From positions 310,001 through 374,000 of the forward strand of contig QEYB01001164.1 of NCBI GenBank assembly GCA_017562135.1: DNA of 64,000 nt, read 5' to 3'. Position numbers and translations under genes: made by a program. This DNA comes from Dipylidium caninum. Lineage: Eukaryota > Platyhelminthes > Cestoda > Cyclophyllidea > Dipylidiidae. Positions within the stretch are counted from its first letter, which is position 1, and each line of letters opens with the position of its first letter. The notes under the pieces are model-generated. The model saw nothing but the letters and a program-made list of their open reading frames with translations. It was not told where the DNA came from and ran no database searches. Shown here piece by piece: positions 1 through 12,100 of this stretch.

Positions 1-181
1 CGTTTCTTCTGGTGCCTATGAGCGCAGGTCCTCTGGTCTCCACGGTGGACGGGCTGTTACCGCCGCCTCCTCTTCCACCGCATCCATATCTTCTTCCTCA
101 AATGCAGTTGACACCAATTCCTCCTCTGCCTCACCGACTTTTTCTGGTGGCTTAGTCGGTCTCAGCAACCTTGGGAACACG
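1..181 (+). CDS. USP exon 1 (partial)
   Basis: Read from base 2. A Ser/Thr/Ala-rich, probably disordered tail of about 45 residues is followed by the start of the catalytic domain, [12 protein letters not shown]. The donor GTATGAAG at 182 follows a complete codon (phase 0), and the next residue is the catalytic Cys. The start codon is upstream of the window. Confidence 0.9.
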
Positions 182-3100
182 GTATGAAGTAGACTTCCAC
201 TTACAAATTAATATGACATCAAGCAAATGGACAAATGCGTAGGTGTAAATTCTCTTCAGCTGAGTTTCCAAATTATGAACCCAAATACTCGGCTGGCGAG
301 TGTGTAGCCATCACTTATGCTATTTTGAATGACGGTTCGGATGAGGGATGCACGGGCTGGGGGTGGCGGGAAGTAAAGGCAAAACTTATCAGCTACGAAA
401 TATACTTGCAAGAGACTCATTTAAAGTGATGGATAAAGTGCTAATTATCGAAATCAAACCTTTAATGAATAAAGAAACGCTAAAGGTATAGTTAGAAAGT
501 TGTGAAATTCCATCGACAACGTTCACCCGCATGGGGCATCTCCTAGGAGAGGCTTGTTTACAATGTCTCGTGTTCCAGTAATGTATACCTCCTCAATTTT
601 CACTTCACTTTTTCATTCACAGCCAGATGAATTGTTTTACATAATCGCCTGCCTTTGTTCATTTCCTTAGAAATGGAACATTCCTGTGCCGTGTGCCTCT
701 AACCCCCAAATCGGCGCGATTAATTACTTCTCATATTTCTGCTGCGGTAGTCTTGCACTTTGCATGCACTACTAATGGTGGACTCGAAGTGTTTAACTTC
801 CCCACTTTCACCGGTTTTATCCCATCAAATCACGGGGACCACCTCATTAGGCCAAATCTTCGACCTCAGGTCATCGAAAACGAGCTCCTTTTCTTAGTCT
901 TCAGTGCATATCCTTTTTAGCAAAGTTTCTATGGCGTCAGTCAGTGAAACTTTCTCTTCACTGGTCATCGCTCAATTCGACTATTATGATCAGTGGTGAT
1001 GGGAGCGGGGGGGGAGGGGGTGGAGGGGTGGAGGGTAAAGACTAGTGGAATGCAAGGATATTCTCTTGTGACTTTTGAACATTCCCCCGATCGGACAATC
1101 TGCCTACTTAAAATACCAAACTGCCACATTCATAAAATTTTCCCTCGAGAAATTCCTTGTAATTGAAGTGTAGTTTTATTGTTATTAATCATAATGACTG
1201 TATTTCCTTCTTCAGTGTTTCATGAACTCGGTCATTCAGTGTCTCAGCAACACCCACGAATTGCTACGTGTCTGTATCGACTACGTCTACCAGTCTGACT
1301 TGAATGTTAATAGCAGTATGAAGGGCAATCTCTTCACCGGTATGTGAACTTCCCTTCTTCCACCTTAAACGTTCACATTTTTGTTACTTTCACCTGTACG
1401 AATTACACACAAACACAATTTGAAACAATGTGTTCACACCAATTGACCTCACACAAAAATGCACAGTTGGCTTACAGACCGCGCAATCCGTTGCCTATCC
1501 CACGTAACACGTTGACACCATCTTTCTTCATTTCCTCTAGCTTCTATTCTCATTATATTCCACTTTTTTGATAAAAGGCAGTCTGTCACTGATAAATTAG
1601 TAAAATAAGAATGTCTTGTAAATCAGAGGGGATGATATGCGCCCTACGTTAGGTTATACGGACATCATCCACACTAGACTGACGTAATGTAGGGGAATCT
1701 TGCCGTCCACCTTCTCAACTTCTTGAGATTCGATTTCAGTGTCGGTAAAGAAATCCTTCATTACTTGTCACCAACTAATGAGTAGAGAAGAGCGCAAAAC
1801 GTCAGGGGTGGTAGCTTAAGACTTTTACTGGTATTTCAACGCAGCTGCCCAGTCACTTTCAAAGTAGCTTATCAGCTTTGACGCGTGGCGTAGTTTTCTG
1901 CCACCAGACAAAGGAAGGGACACTTTTTCCCACTTGCTCTCAGTATAGGTGGACAGATAAACCACTCTTGTCTCTTACTTCCAATTTGGTTTTTTTCTTC
2001 CCACCAGTTTCACTGTACAGTTTTAAGCCTATACTCTCTGCCGCCTTTTCACTTTCTACTGTGTAACATTCTGTAGAAAGTCATATTTTATTTGAGTGGT
2101 GAGAACTCGCCTCTCATTACCCTGTACAGTAATGAGATGGTACAGTGGCAAATATGGTTATGAAAGTCCACTTAAACAAGCCATCGTTGCGTTGTCATAA
2201 CACTGCAAGTAGTTGTCATTGTTGGCCTTCGTCACCTGACATTTATAATCGTCTCTCATACTGTGCGTAATGTTCGACAGCCAGAAGCGTTTCCAATAGA
2301 AAATTTTGGAAATGCCTACCTTTGAAGTTAAGCATTCATCTCTTAAGGTAGTGGAATTAGGAACGTAGCTACGATGCTCTCCCATTCTCCTTTTCCTTTC
2401 TTCCCTCTCCCTCCCTCGCTTCTCTGGCTCTGTTAAGAGTTCGACATCCTCGTTACCTGATTAATAATGCCCTGAGCAGGCATCATCTCGACCTACTGCT
2501 CATATTTCCCACATTGTAGACGCCTATGAAAGAATGAAAATTTGCAATTCTAATGCATCCGAATGGGTATTGTAGGCGAAATTGCACACTTATCCGATCA
2601 TTGATGCATCCTGGCGCCTAAATGAACTTATTACTGCACTAAGTGGAGTCAAATGTATTGAGAGGCTGGTTGACATTGTAATCGACTATCCCGCATCAAC
2701 AGGTTTGGGGTCACCTTAGAGGCATTCATCTAGAAGTGTACTTTATCCGACGCTGTTCCTTCCTCAGAGGGACGCAGTGTTTTTGACGGTTTTATCACGT
2801 TTATACCTTGATGCTTTAAGAATAAATACATTTATGGATTCCTTTGGAGTGTCTCATGTGCCCCCTTAATAGTAAGGTGGACCGGCTGCATGTCGGGTTT
2901 TATGTCCTACCAATTTACCGGCGTCTAATGAAATATAGCCAAGGAGATGTCCCATGACTTTCAATAACCCTGACGATTGTGTACTTCATCTAACATTCTG
3001 ATTCTTAAACAAACCGTTATCTCCAAAGATAGTTGCCTTTTTTAAGCGCCACAATCGTTTATTTTAATTATGGTCGAGCAGAAGTGTTAGAGGCTATGCC

Positions 3101-6100
3101 TGATGTTTAAATTAAATCATGATATCAGAAGTGTTAGTTTTGCACGTATGCAGAGGCGACACTTTTGTTCTGCGACAGAGTAACATAACTTCTTACGCAC
3201 CACCTCGTAGAGATGCCATGGGTCTTGCAGGAACAAGTCACATTGTCAATGTTTGACCACTACATAAATATTTAAATTATCTGTTTTATGGAATTTTATT
3301 CATTTTCGGTGATTTACCATTTGATATGCTAGGAAATAGAATTTAAACAATACATTTCTGTTACTTTCAGCCTATGCCGATTTAATGCGCCAAATGTGGG
3401 TTTCGTCCAGTTCTACCACCTCCGCCATCACCTACGTCAGTCCCCAGCGCTTCAGGTCGCAGGTGCAGAAATTTGCACCGCGGTTCATGGGATACGCGTA
3501 AGCCCACCTACACCCACCTCCCCACCTCATTGTTCCTCTTTAAAGTTTCCTGCCTTTCGCCCTTTCTCTTTGAAGTCAGCAGGATGCTCAAGAATTTTTG
3601 CGCTATCTTGTCCAAGGCCTTCACGAAGATGTCAATCGTGTGACGACAAGACCATCTCCAGACAATCCTAACTATGAAAAAGAGGATCGAATGCCGTAAT
3701 TAAATTTCATATTCCACATTAATAAGAAGTTATCTCCTTTTTTTCATTCTAACAAGTTGGTTCACATCCTGAGGTTTTCAGTGCCACTGAGAGAACTTTA
3801 TCGGCGCACCTCCCACTTAGGTTGTTTTTTGGAAATGAGATTTCTGTGTGTAACTGTTAAGTCTCCTCCCATTTACTCGGCTAAAGTGATGTATTTTCTG
3901 AGTGATACCCCGATTCACCCCTTTTTCCATTTCTTTATGGGGCTATTGATAGTAAAATATTTAAGTAGTATTACTCCAAACACTTAGATCAATTTGGCCT
4001 GGCCAGAGAGAACAGAAAATTTAACAGTATTGATAGTCTTGTTCGCTTTATTGCAAAGGAACGATAGTCAACTCCTTACCAGTCACCAGTCTTGGCATTA
4101 ATCCTATTTTTTGTCATAAACCTACTTATTGTCAGGACGTTCTTCGCCAGACCCTGCTGATGATGTGGTTAGCACTCAAAGTGGCTACAAAAACTTTGCC
4201 CTCGGCTACATACAGCCGTGAAACTGAACTTCAACCTTTGCCAAGTTGTTTTCCGAAAATGGAGTAGACCGAAGGTTCACACATATCGGCGCACAGAAAC
4301 CCCTTCGAGTTGTTTAAAAGTTTGTCCTACTTGAAATTAACATCTTTCCACTGCTGCCTATCGTTGAGCAAGACTGTTGAAATACAAGTCTGATTTGTTG
4401 TAATAGTCTGCTAAGTGGCAATTTTGCGACCTTGTGATTGTAACTAAGTCAGCAGAATTTGACCATGTGACACCCACATTATGCAAAATAGACTCACGTG
4501 AAACTAAGCCGACGGGCATGTTGGTGCACTATCGTTTACTAGAGGCGCATAAATAACCTCTTACTAATTCCTCGAAAGACCTCTCCTATGAAGGGTCTTA
4601 TCTACGACCAGTTACATTGATTCTACTTCATTTCCTCCCCGACATTAGTTGACCGCCTTGTCGTGCGATTGGCTGCCGGCATCACGTGATCTCTCCTGTG
4701 AGTGGCGCATTTACTTTCCACCACTGGCAAGGTGGAGAGAAAAGAGAGAGGCGAGGAGAGGGCTCTGTTATCGAGAGTCACCTTCCCTTTGACCTTATAA
4801 GGCCTTTTGAGTGTGTAATACGAGATGGCCTCCAAGTGGAGACGTTGCAGTTTAGTCATCAATTTCACCTAATCACTCCCTACTTGCCAACAAAAACATC
4901 ACCTTTGGCGACTAGTGTGCGCTCCATTTGCGCTAGTTTTCCCTCCCAAGCCCCAATAGTTATTTTCCCAAACGGCACACTTATGCCGAGGAATTTGTAA
5001 TTTATCCAAAAAAAAACGATTGTCATTAGTTTTGAGATTGAAAACACGATTATTTGGCTACCTCTTGTAAGGGGCAATACCTATTAAAAGAAAGCAAAAA
5101 GATGCATGTAAACTAGACATTTCCCCATTCTCCGATTTGAACGCATTTTTTGTTTCAATACTCACAATCTTTTTATTCCCATGGACGAGATTTCCTGGAC
5201 CTGACGTCTGAAAGGGCCGGACGTACATCAATTGTTTCTTAACTTTCATTTGAATTAACGCATTGAGGTAAACTTGTTAATAAAATTTTAATTTACATTA
5301 AAAGATAGTATTAACCTGTCAAAATTTATCGCGAGACAATCAGTTCTTTGATGCTCCACTGTCAAAATGTGCATTATCGCTTCTACCTCGACTTAATTTT
5401 AACATGGGAAATAAAACTCTCTCCATATCAACTTATCCTTAACTTTGGTCTTAGATACAATATTTTATTTGGCTTCACTAGGCAATTTTGTACAATTAAT
5501 TCACATAAAAATTCCAGTTCCTAACCCAAAAAGCCGATCGTAACTACTACCATGGAGTATGGATATTCGTTCACTCCTTCTTTTGCATTCAAGGAAACTT
5601 AAGTATGGATTCTCTTCTGACTCTATTGAGCAGTTAATTCTGACATTTATACTCTCAACAAGCACTTATCATTGCCGAAGTCTTTTTAATCGGTTTGCTC
5701 TCATTTGAGTTCGCACTTAGACAATTCATGATCTTGACATTTACACCCTCCTTCAATGGTTTTCACTTCTGGATGTAATTGAAATTATTTGGCTAAATTC
5801 ACTCTAAACCCAACAGCTGCACAGACTAGTTTTCTGACTGTGGGCAACATTGCGTTTTTTTTTCAGGGATACCAAGAAAGCAGCGCTGTATTGGCAACGC
5901 TACAAACGCATTGACGATAGCATCATTGCAGGTGGGAAATAATGAGGATGAGGACTTTTATTCTTGCTGAATTTTCCGCACTTTTCACGACTCCCTTATC
6001 TCGTAGATCTCTTTTTGGGCCAATTGATGAGCACACTCGAATGCATGTCTTGTGGTCACAAGTCGACCACTTTTGATCCCTTCTGGGACCTCAGTCTTCC

Positions 6101-9100
6101 TATTCCCCGAGTAAGTTCAATTTCTTCTCTCTTTGTGAGAATGTCGAAAGTTTTAAGTATTAGATGCTTTGAATTTGGGAAGCCTTAGACATAATTTACT
6201 GCATCGAAAGACAACTTCTACGATTATTAACCACTTTTTGCCTATTTGCGCCATCCATAACAATGCAAATTAGTGTTGGATCGGGTTAAGCAACATAATA
6301 CCACTTGAATGTCACTTTTGTCATTGTATCCGCCCACACGCCTTCCACCTTGACATATTCGATTTCTAAAAAATGACTAAAAGTCATAAATCTCCCCTTT
6401 TCCGTGGACCTTGTCAGTACTCACTGAAATGTGAATTTATTCGCTAATGATGGGCAACTCTTGTCATCGGCACCATTTTCAATCTGCCAAGAGTGGCTAC
6501 GATAGTTGTAAAAGTCAAAATGGGCAAAACTATCTGTCTACACAATCACTTCTTGGTCTCACCTATTTTTTTCAGCTTATTGTCAACAAACACACACAGA
6601 AAACATAAATTTTCCCCACCTCATGCCTTACTACTGGAGGACAGGCTGAAATACTGCCAGCAGGTGCTTTAAAACATTTAAGCAGCAATTAAGTTTCACG
6701 CGTCCCATTAAGACATTACGCGGAGGTATTAACTAAGTCGTAAAAGGTGCCCACAATCTGAGCCAAGTTAATGCACCTCAACATATCACTCCACTCCATG
6801 GAGGCAGTCAAGCCTCATTTGACTGTCTACTGCATTTCTTTTCCTTCAACTACGCAGTTTTAACTGTTGGACTCTCACCGCAGCCCTATTGAGTGACTAC
6901 CTATCACTCCTTTTTGTTTTCCTCATTCTTTTCTACCTGAGTTTCGAGAAAAAGCACATCCGTGTCACTTCTGTATGGGTTCCGTTAACACTGAGGAGGA
7001 AATTTCCGTCCTCTTGTCAACAGCACACCGAGAGGCTTTGCCAACCATTTGGCAATTCACTTAAACCATGCGAGTCCGTTCTCTACGCATATTTACCATT
7101 CTGTCGACCAACCTTTTCCCCATTTCTTAGTCATTTTGGCAGCGCAAGAACCCTTTAAAACTCATATTCACCCTCACAAAACCTCCTCTTTTCGTTTTTA
7201 TTGAGGAACAGTGAAATTTCAATCATCCGTTTGCAATAGAGTCAGTTGGCCATTATTCCGAGAGTTTAATACTTGAATCTGTTAACTATGTTAATGAAGT
7301 GAATCAAAATGTACCCGGTTAACTCCATGACCTTAGCGCAAATGACAAATGTCTGGCATGGACCTGTCACTTCATGATTATTTTACCAATCGGCTGATTT
7401 TAGAAAGCCATCAAAATGTATTATAGGTTAAAATCTTTAATTAAAGGAGAGGGAGGTTATCACTTGACCATAAGGAGAGCTTAAAACATTGGAAAGGGAA
7501 ATGAACCCCCACTTATCAGTTCAGATACGTCAGTCGACGAGGTCTTCTCTCCATGGTAAACAGATGCGTATATAGGAAACCGAAGAAATAAAAAAACGGC
7601 CGGGTGCGAAGAGATTTCTCGCATGATGGTTGACGTTGCGTGGTCTGGTATTGTGCCCCTCCAAGCCAGCCTGCCTATCCCTCTGGTCTATCTTTATCTT
7701 CTATCACAAAAAAGACTTACACATAAAGCTTACCTCAATATTTGGACAAAGAGGACGAAAACTTTTGAATGTCAAATAGCATTTGCTGCATAAATAAAGG
7801 ATTAACCTTTGTAGGGCAATGTGATTAATATCCTCAACTGTTTCGATCTCTTCACCTCCAATGAAATCTTGGATGGAGCCGAACAGCCCGTAAGTTGGCC
7901 TCCTCTCCTCATAATCTCTTCCGCTCACTCTCCTCGTTATCGTCTTCACTTTATCCCGGTGGGTTCGCCTCATCCCGCAGGATGCATGTCTTCTCTCTAC
8001 CCATCCACCCATTCGCATTTGCCTTTTGTCAGGTGTACCAAGAGACTAATACGCTGCCTGTGAGTTCTGTCACGGTGTCTTTTAACGCCAACACATTTTA
8101 TTATAATCCTGCGTGTTGTCATTTCTCGTCGTCATGATTACCGTCAATATCATCTCGCGTCGTACTGCTTTTCTAATGCTCACCGTCGATTTGCACATTT
8201 CACAAAATTGAATGAACAAAACCATTGCTTTGGTAACTAAGTGATTGCGGCTTTTGGTGACACGTGGGATTCTAAGCTTTCTTTTTGTTTCGTTAACGTG
8301 TTCAAAGTGTCTAACCTATCCTTTTTCTTAGTCTCGACTGCTACTCATCATTTATTAAAAACTTATTACCGATCAGTTTTCCAGTATACTTTTATAGTAA
8401 CTTAAAAGGCAAGGGCAAGATGTGCACTCCAGACATATTTTATTGTACTATTTCCGAAAAGCTAATAATCCATTGCAATCACTCAAGAAGTTGTTTGCTG
8501 TGTATGGGAAATGGAGCGTTGAAAGAAAGACAGTGGCAGAATTATTTTGCCAAATTTCTATCTGACAGTCCGCCCAGTTGAAGTTACGAGATCTACGTTA
8601 ATCACGGCTAATGTAAATTCAAATCGCCAGAACACAACGGATGGTTGCAGGGAAACTCAGTGTATTCCATACGTGAATTGAAAAAAAAAAACCAAAGATT
8701 AAAAAAGTTTGTTTATGTCAGGAAATACGATTTTTGGGTCCTTCACCAGCTTAAGGAAAGCAATTCGTCGAATTCATTGGTATCTCCGAATTGTCGTATC
8801 TGAAAGGCAGCGGAGTTCATCTATTTCTTAAAAGACTGATCACTGGCGACGAAAAGTGGGCAGCTTGAAACAAGGTGAATTGAGATTCAGGATGAAAGAA
8901 TCCAGACGACATCGAAAGTAGATATTCACCATCGAAAGATTATGTCGCCAGACCGGTGAAAGTATGAGGAAGTTTTGCACTTTGAACTTTTACCGAACGT
9001 CGAAACGATCAACAACTCGCCAGACTAAACGATGCAATTCGAGCAAAGCGGCCAGAAGTGGCAGATCGGAAGGGTGCTGTTGCCCACCATGATAATGCAA

Positions 9101-12100
9101 ATCCCCGCACATCTTTGGTCACTTGCCAAAAATGAATGGATCTTAGTTGGGCTACGTCGACACACCCGCCATGTAGCCCTCAGCCTACGCCTTAACACCA
9201 CCATTTATTTTGTTGTTCCACGCAGAACTCCTCAAATGGTAAAACTTTTAATGTCGCTAATGACTTCTAAATATGCTTAATTAAGTCTTTTAGTAGCAAA
9301 GATCGGAGATGTTGTGAACGCGCAACCATCCATTAACGATGGTAAACGGTCATCGACAAAAACGGAGCGCTATCTAACTGAATAAAGTTATATTTTTCAG
9401 CAGAATTTTTTAATTTTCCTTCTTGCTTAAAATCCGCATTCACCTAATTGCAAACCCAACACTTTAAGTGTATCGCATTACTGCTGCGTCGTCCGTTGCT
9501 GTAAATAACATCGATACCGGCCTCTTCCCCACCTTCTCCACCGACAATTTGGCTGGCATTTTGAATGATTAACGAAAGCACCTTCCCTGCTGCTTCATAT
9601 GATTACCCGCTGCATGAACTAACTTGACTTCTTGTGTATATGGGATTCCATTCGCTGATTCGAGCAGTGCAGACGCCGTCTTGAAAGACAGGCCTCATTT
9701 CATGCACAGCTCTGTCTGTCTTTGACATTCTCACTCATCTGCCATGCCAAGTAAAGCTTTCTTCTTCTCAGATCATCCAACATTTCCGTGTTTATAATAC
9801 GTCTACCTCAAGTGGAGGTCCTTTTTCATCTGTCACTGTTTGCCTTGATGAGATGATGACAAATCCCCACACCTCGTCTCCTCTTCTCAACTAATTCGAA
9901 GTCATTTAAGGCGCTTCTCTCGAGATTAACCTCAGTCGTTGTGCTGAGGGGAGGAATGGAGGCCGTCCTCTTCAAACCACTTCATTTTTTTCCCCTCACA
10001 ACTTAAGGGGCTCTTAAGTTAACGTCCCGGTCATATAATTCAAAGACTGAGAGACAAGTGGATTTACTCATCTTTTTTTTCATCCCGTGGTTCTTTTAAC
10101 ATTGTTTTAACGTGATAATCTTCCAGATCTGTCCTGCTTGCAATCAGTACAACTTGGTGTCTTCGCAAGCACCGATTGGCATTATGGCACTGCGATGACA
10201 TTTTGTCATCCAATTTGATAGAAAAATGCACACACTCATAATTGACGCATCATGATGTAATAAATCTGTAGGAGTGTTTTTATTATTATCAAACTTCGTG
10301 TTTTAATAATAGAAGTCCTTTTCATCATGAAACCGTCACTAACACTTGATTTTTCCTCCACGATATACTAAACTTCCCGCGATTGTTAATTGCGTTGTGT
10401 CATAACTTGAGGAACTGGGAAGGGTTCTAAGTTTTTGAACGTGGGGATATAAAGGGGCAGGATGAGAATGCCTTCTTTTCAAGTTTATTATCTATATCAC
10501 AGTGTTAATAGGGCCAAATACGCAGAAAAAGAGTTTGGTGGACCTAAGGCGAATGACTCTTTTCTCCATGAATTGTAATATATTTACCTTTTCTTGAGTG
10601 GAAAAATGCAAGTAGACTACGTGGGATATCGCAGTAAATTGGTTGTGCTTTCTAGTAGCGGCAATAACAACTGTAGTGTCAGAAGCAGCGTGGCAGTTGG
10701 CACACGTGTTGGGTTGCCTCGTCCCTACCCTATCGCCCGCCTCGACCATCCAATCGCCCTGCGGCCACGTGATTGTGTGGCCGGAAGTTGGGAGTGGAAG
10801 CGGCAGCGCTACACACCGACTCCCCACTCGTCCGCCAGTCGTCCACCCACTCGCGCGTGCGCGAATCGGGCACCAGCACAATCGTTTCCACGTGGTTGGA
10901 CAGATGCCACGGCCTGAAAGTTGTCTCTAGACTTGTGATGGGGCGAAATGTTTGAACTTAGAAGCAAAAAATAATGGGGCTGTTGTAAACACACTTTTGG
11001 GCAGAAATAGTGCAACATTTGAAGAGATAGTTAATATTATGGTGCCTTTTTTGGTCATTTTATACACCCTTTTTTACCTACGAATTGCTTGGCATTCCTC
11101 TTTGGCGTAGATGAAACGCAAAATCTCATATTCATTATCATTGAACATAAAGTTTGTTAAAATCACTATGAAGTTAGTCTAACATTCACCATCCGGCCTT
11201 ATTGAGACAACCCTAATGGGCACAATTTTGGCTTCCTCATGTTCGGACAAAGGTTTGTTCAGCCTTCATTTAAGTTCTTCGTAGTATGCAGCTAATGGCA
11301 TCTTTTTCAACAGAACCTAGCACAACTAGGCTCTTCTTTCCCCCGTATACTTGGCTGTTGCCACTGTTAGGCAACAGCAACGGCTCCTGTCTCTCTGCAG
11401 AACCGCTTTGCCATCTCCTCTCTCGAGCCCTTTTATGCTTAATTAAACTAACTTGCCTTGGTTCTTAAGACAACCCTCCCTTACGTGTACGTGTGTGCTT
11501 CGTGATGGCGCTATTTGGTACTGTTACTTCTGCATTCTAATGCTTCTCTCTTCTCGCCTCTTCCCTTGTAGACCTGCAGTGGTTGTAAACGTCGACAACC
11601 GTGTCGCAAGAGCCTCTCTATCCAACGCTTCCCCACCATCATGGTGATTCGTATCCTTTTCGCCTTTTAATTGCCCATATTTTCCTGTATGTAGACACAG
11701 CCTGACTCTGACTGCCATCGCTTTACAGGCAACTGGGAAGAAGTCCATTTATTAGAATAGGTTTGCCAGAGTTTAGCGCTTTTCTCCATCCGAGTAGGAG
11801 GAGGGAAATAATCCTTCGTACTCGCTAAATGTGTCTACAAAGACTGGGAGGTCAGCGCTGTCTTCCAAGTGATTGTCTCCTAATTATAGTGGGACTTCAG
11901 TTTTTAATAACCGTTGATCACCCAAGATCCACTTACATAATAAACCTCCAAGTGTGTTGCTATTCCGTTCCGTTGTTTGTACCATTCCAGCTGGCGAATT
12001 TCATGTTTCCCCAGGAGTGGTGAGGCCACTTAGGGTCAGTGGATGGGCCTCCGACTGGGTGGAATGACTTTTTATTATCATACTGTGAATGGGAGATAGT

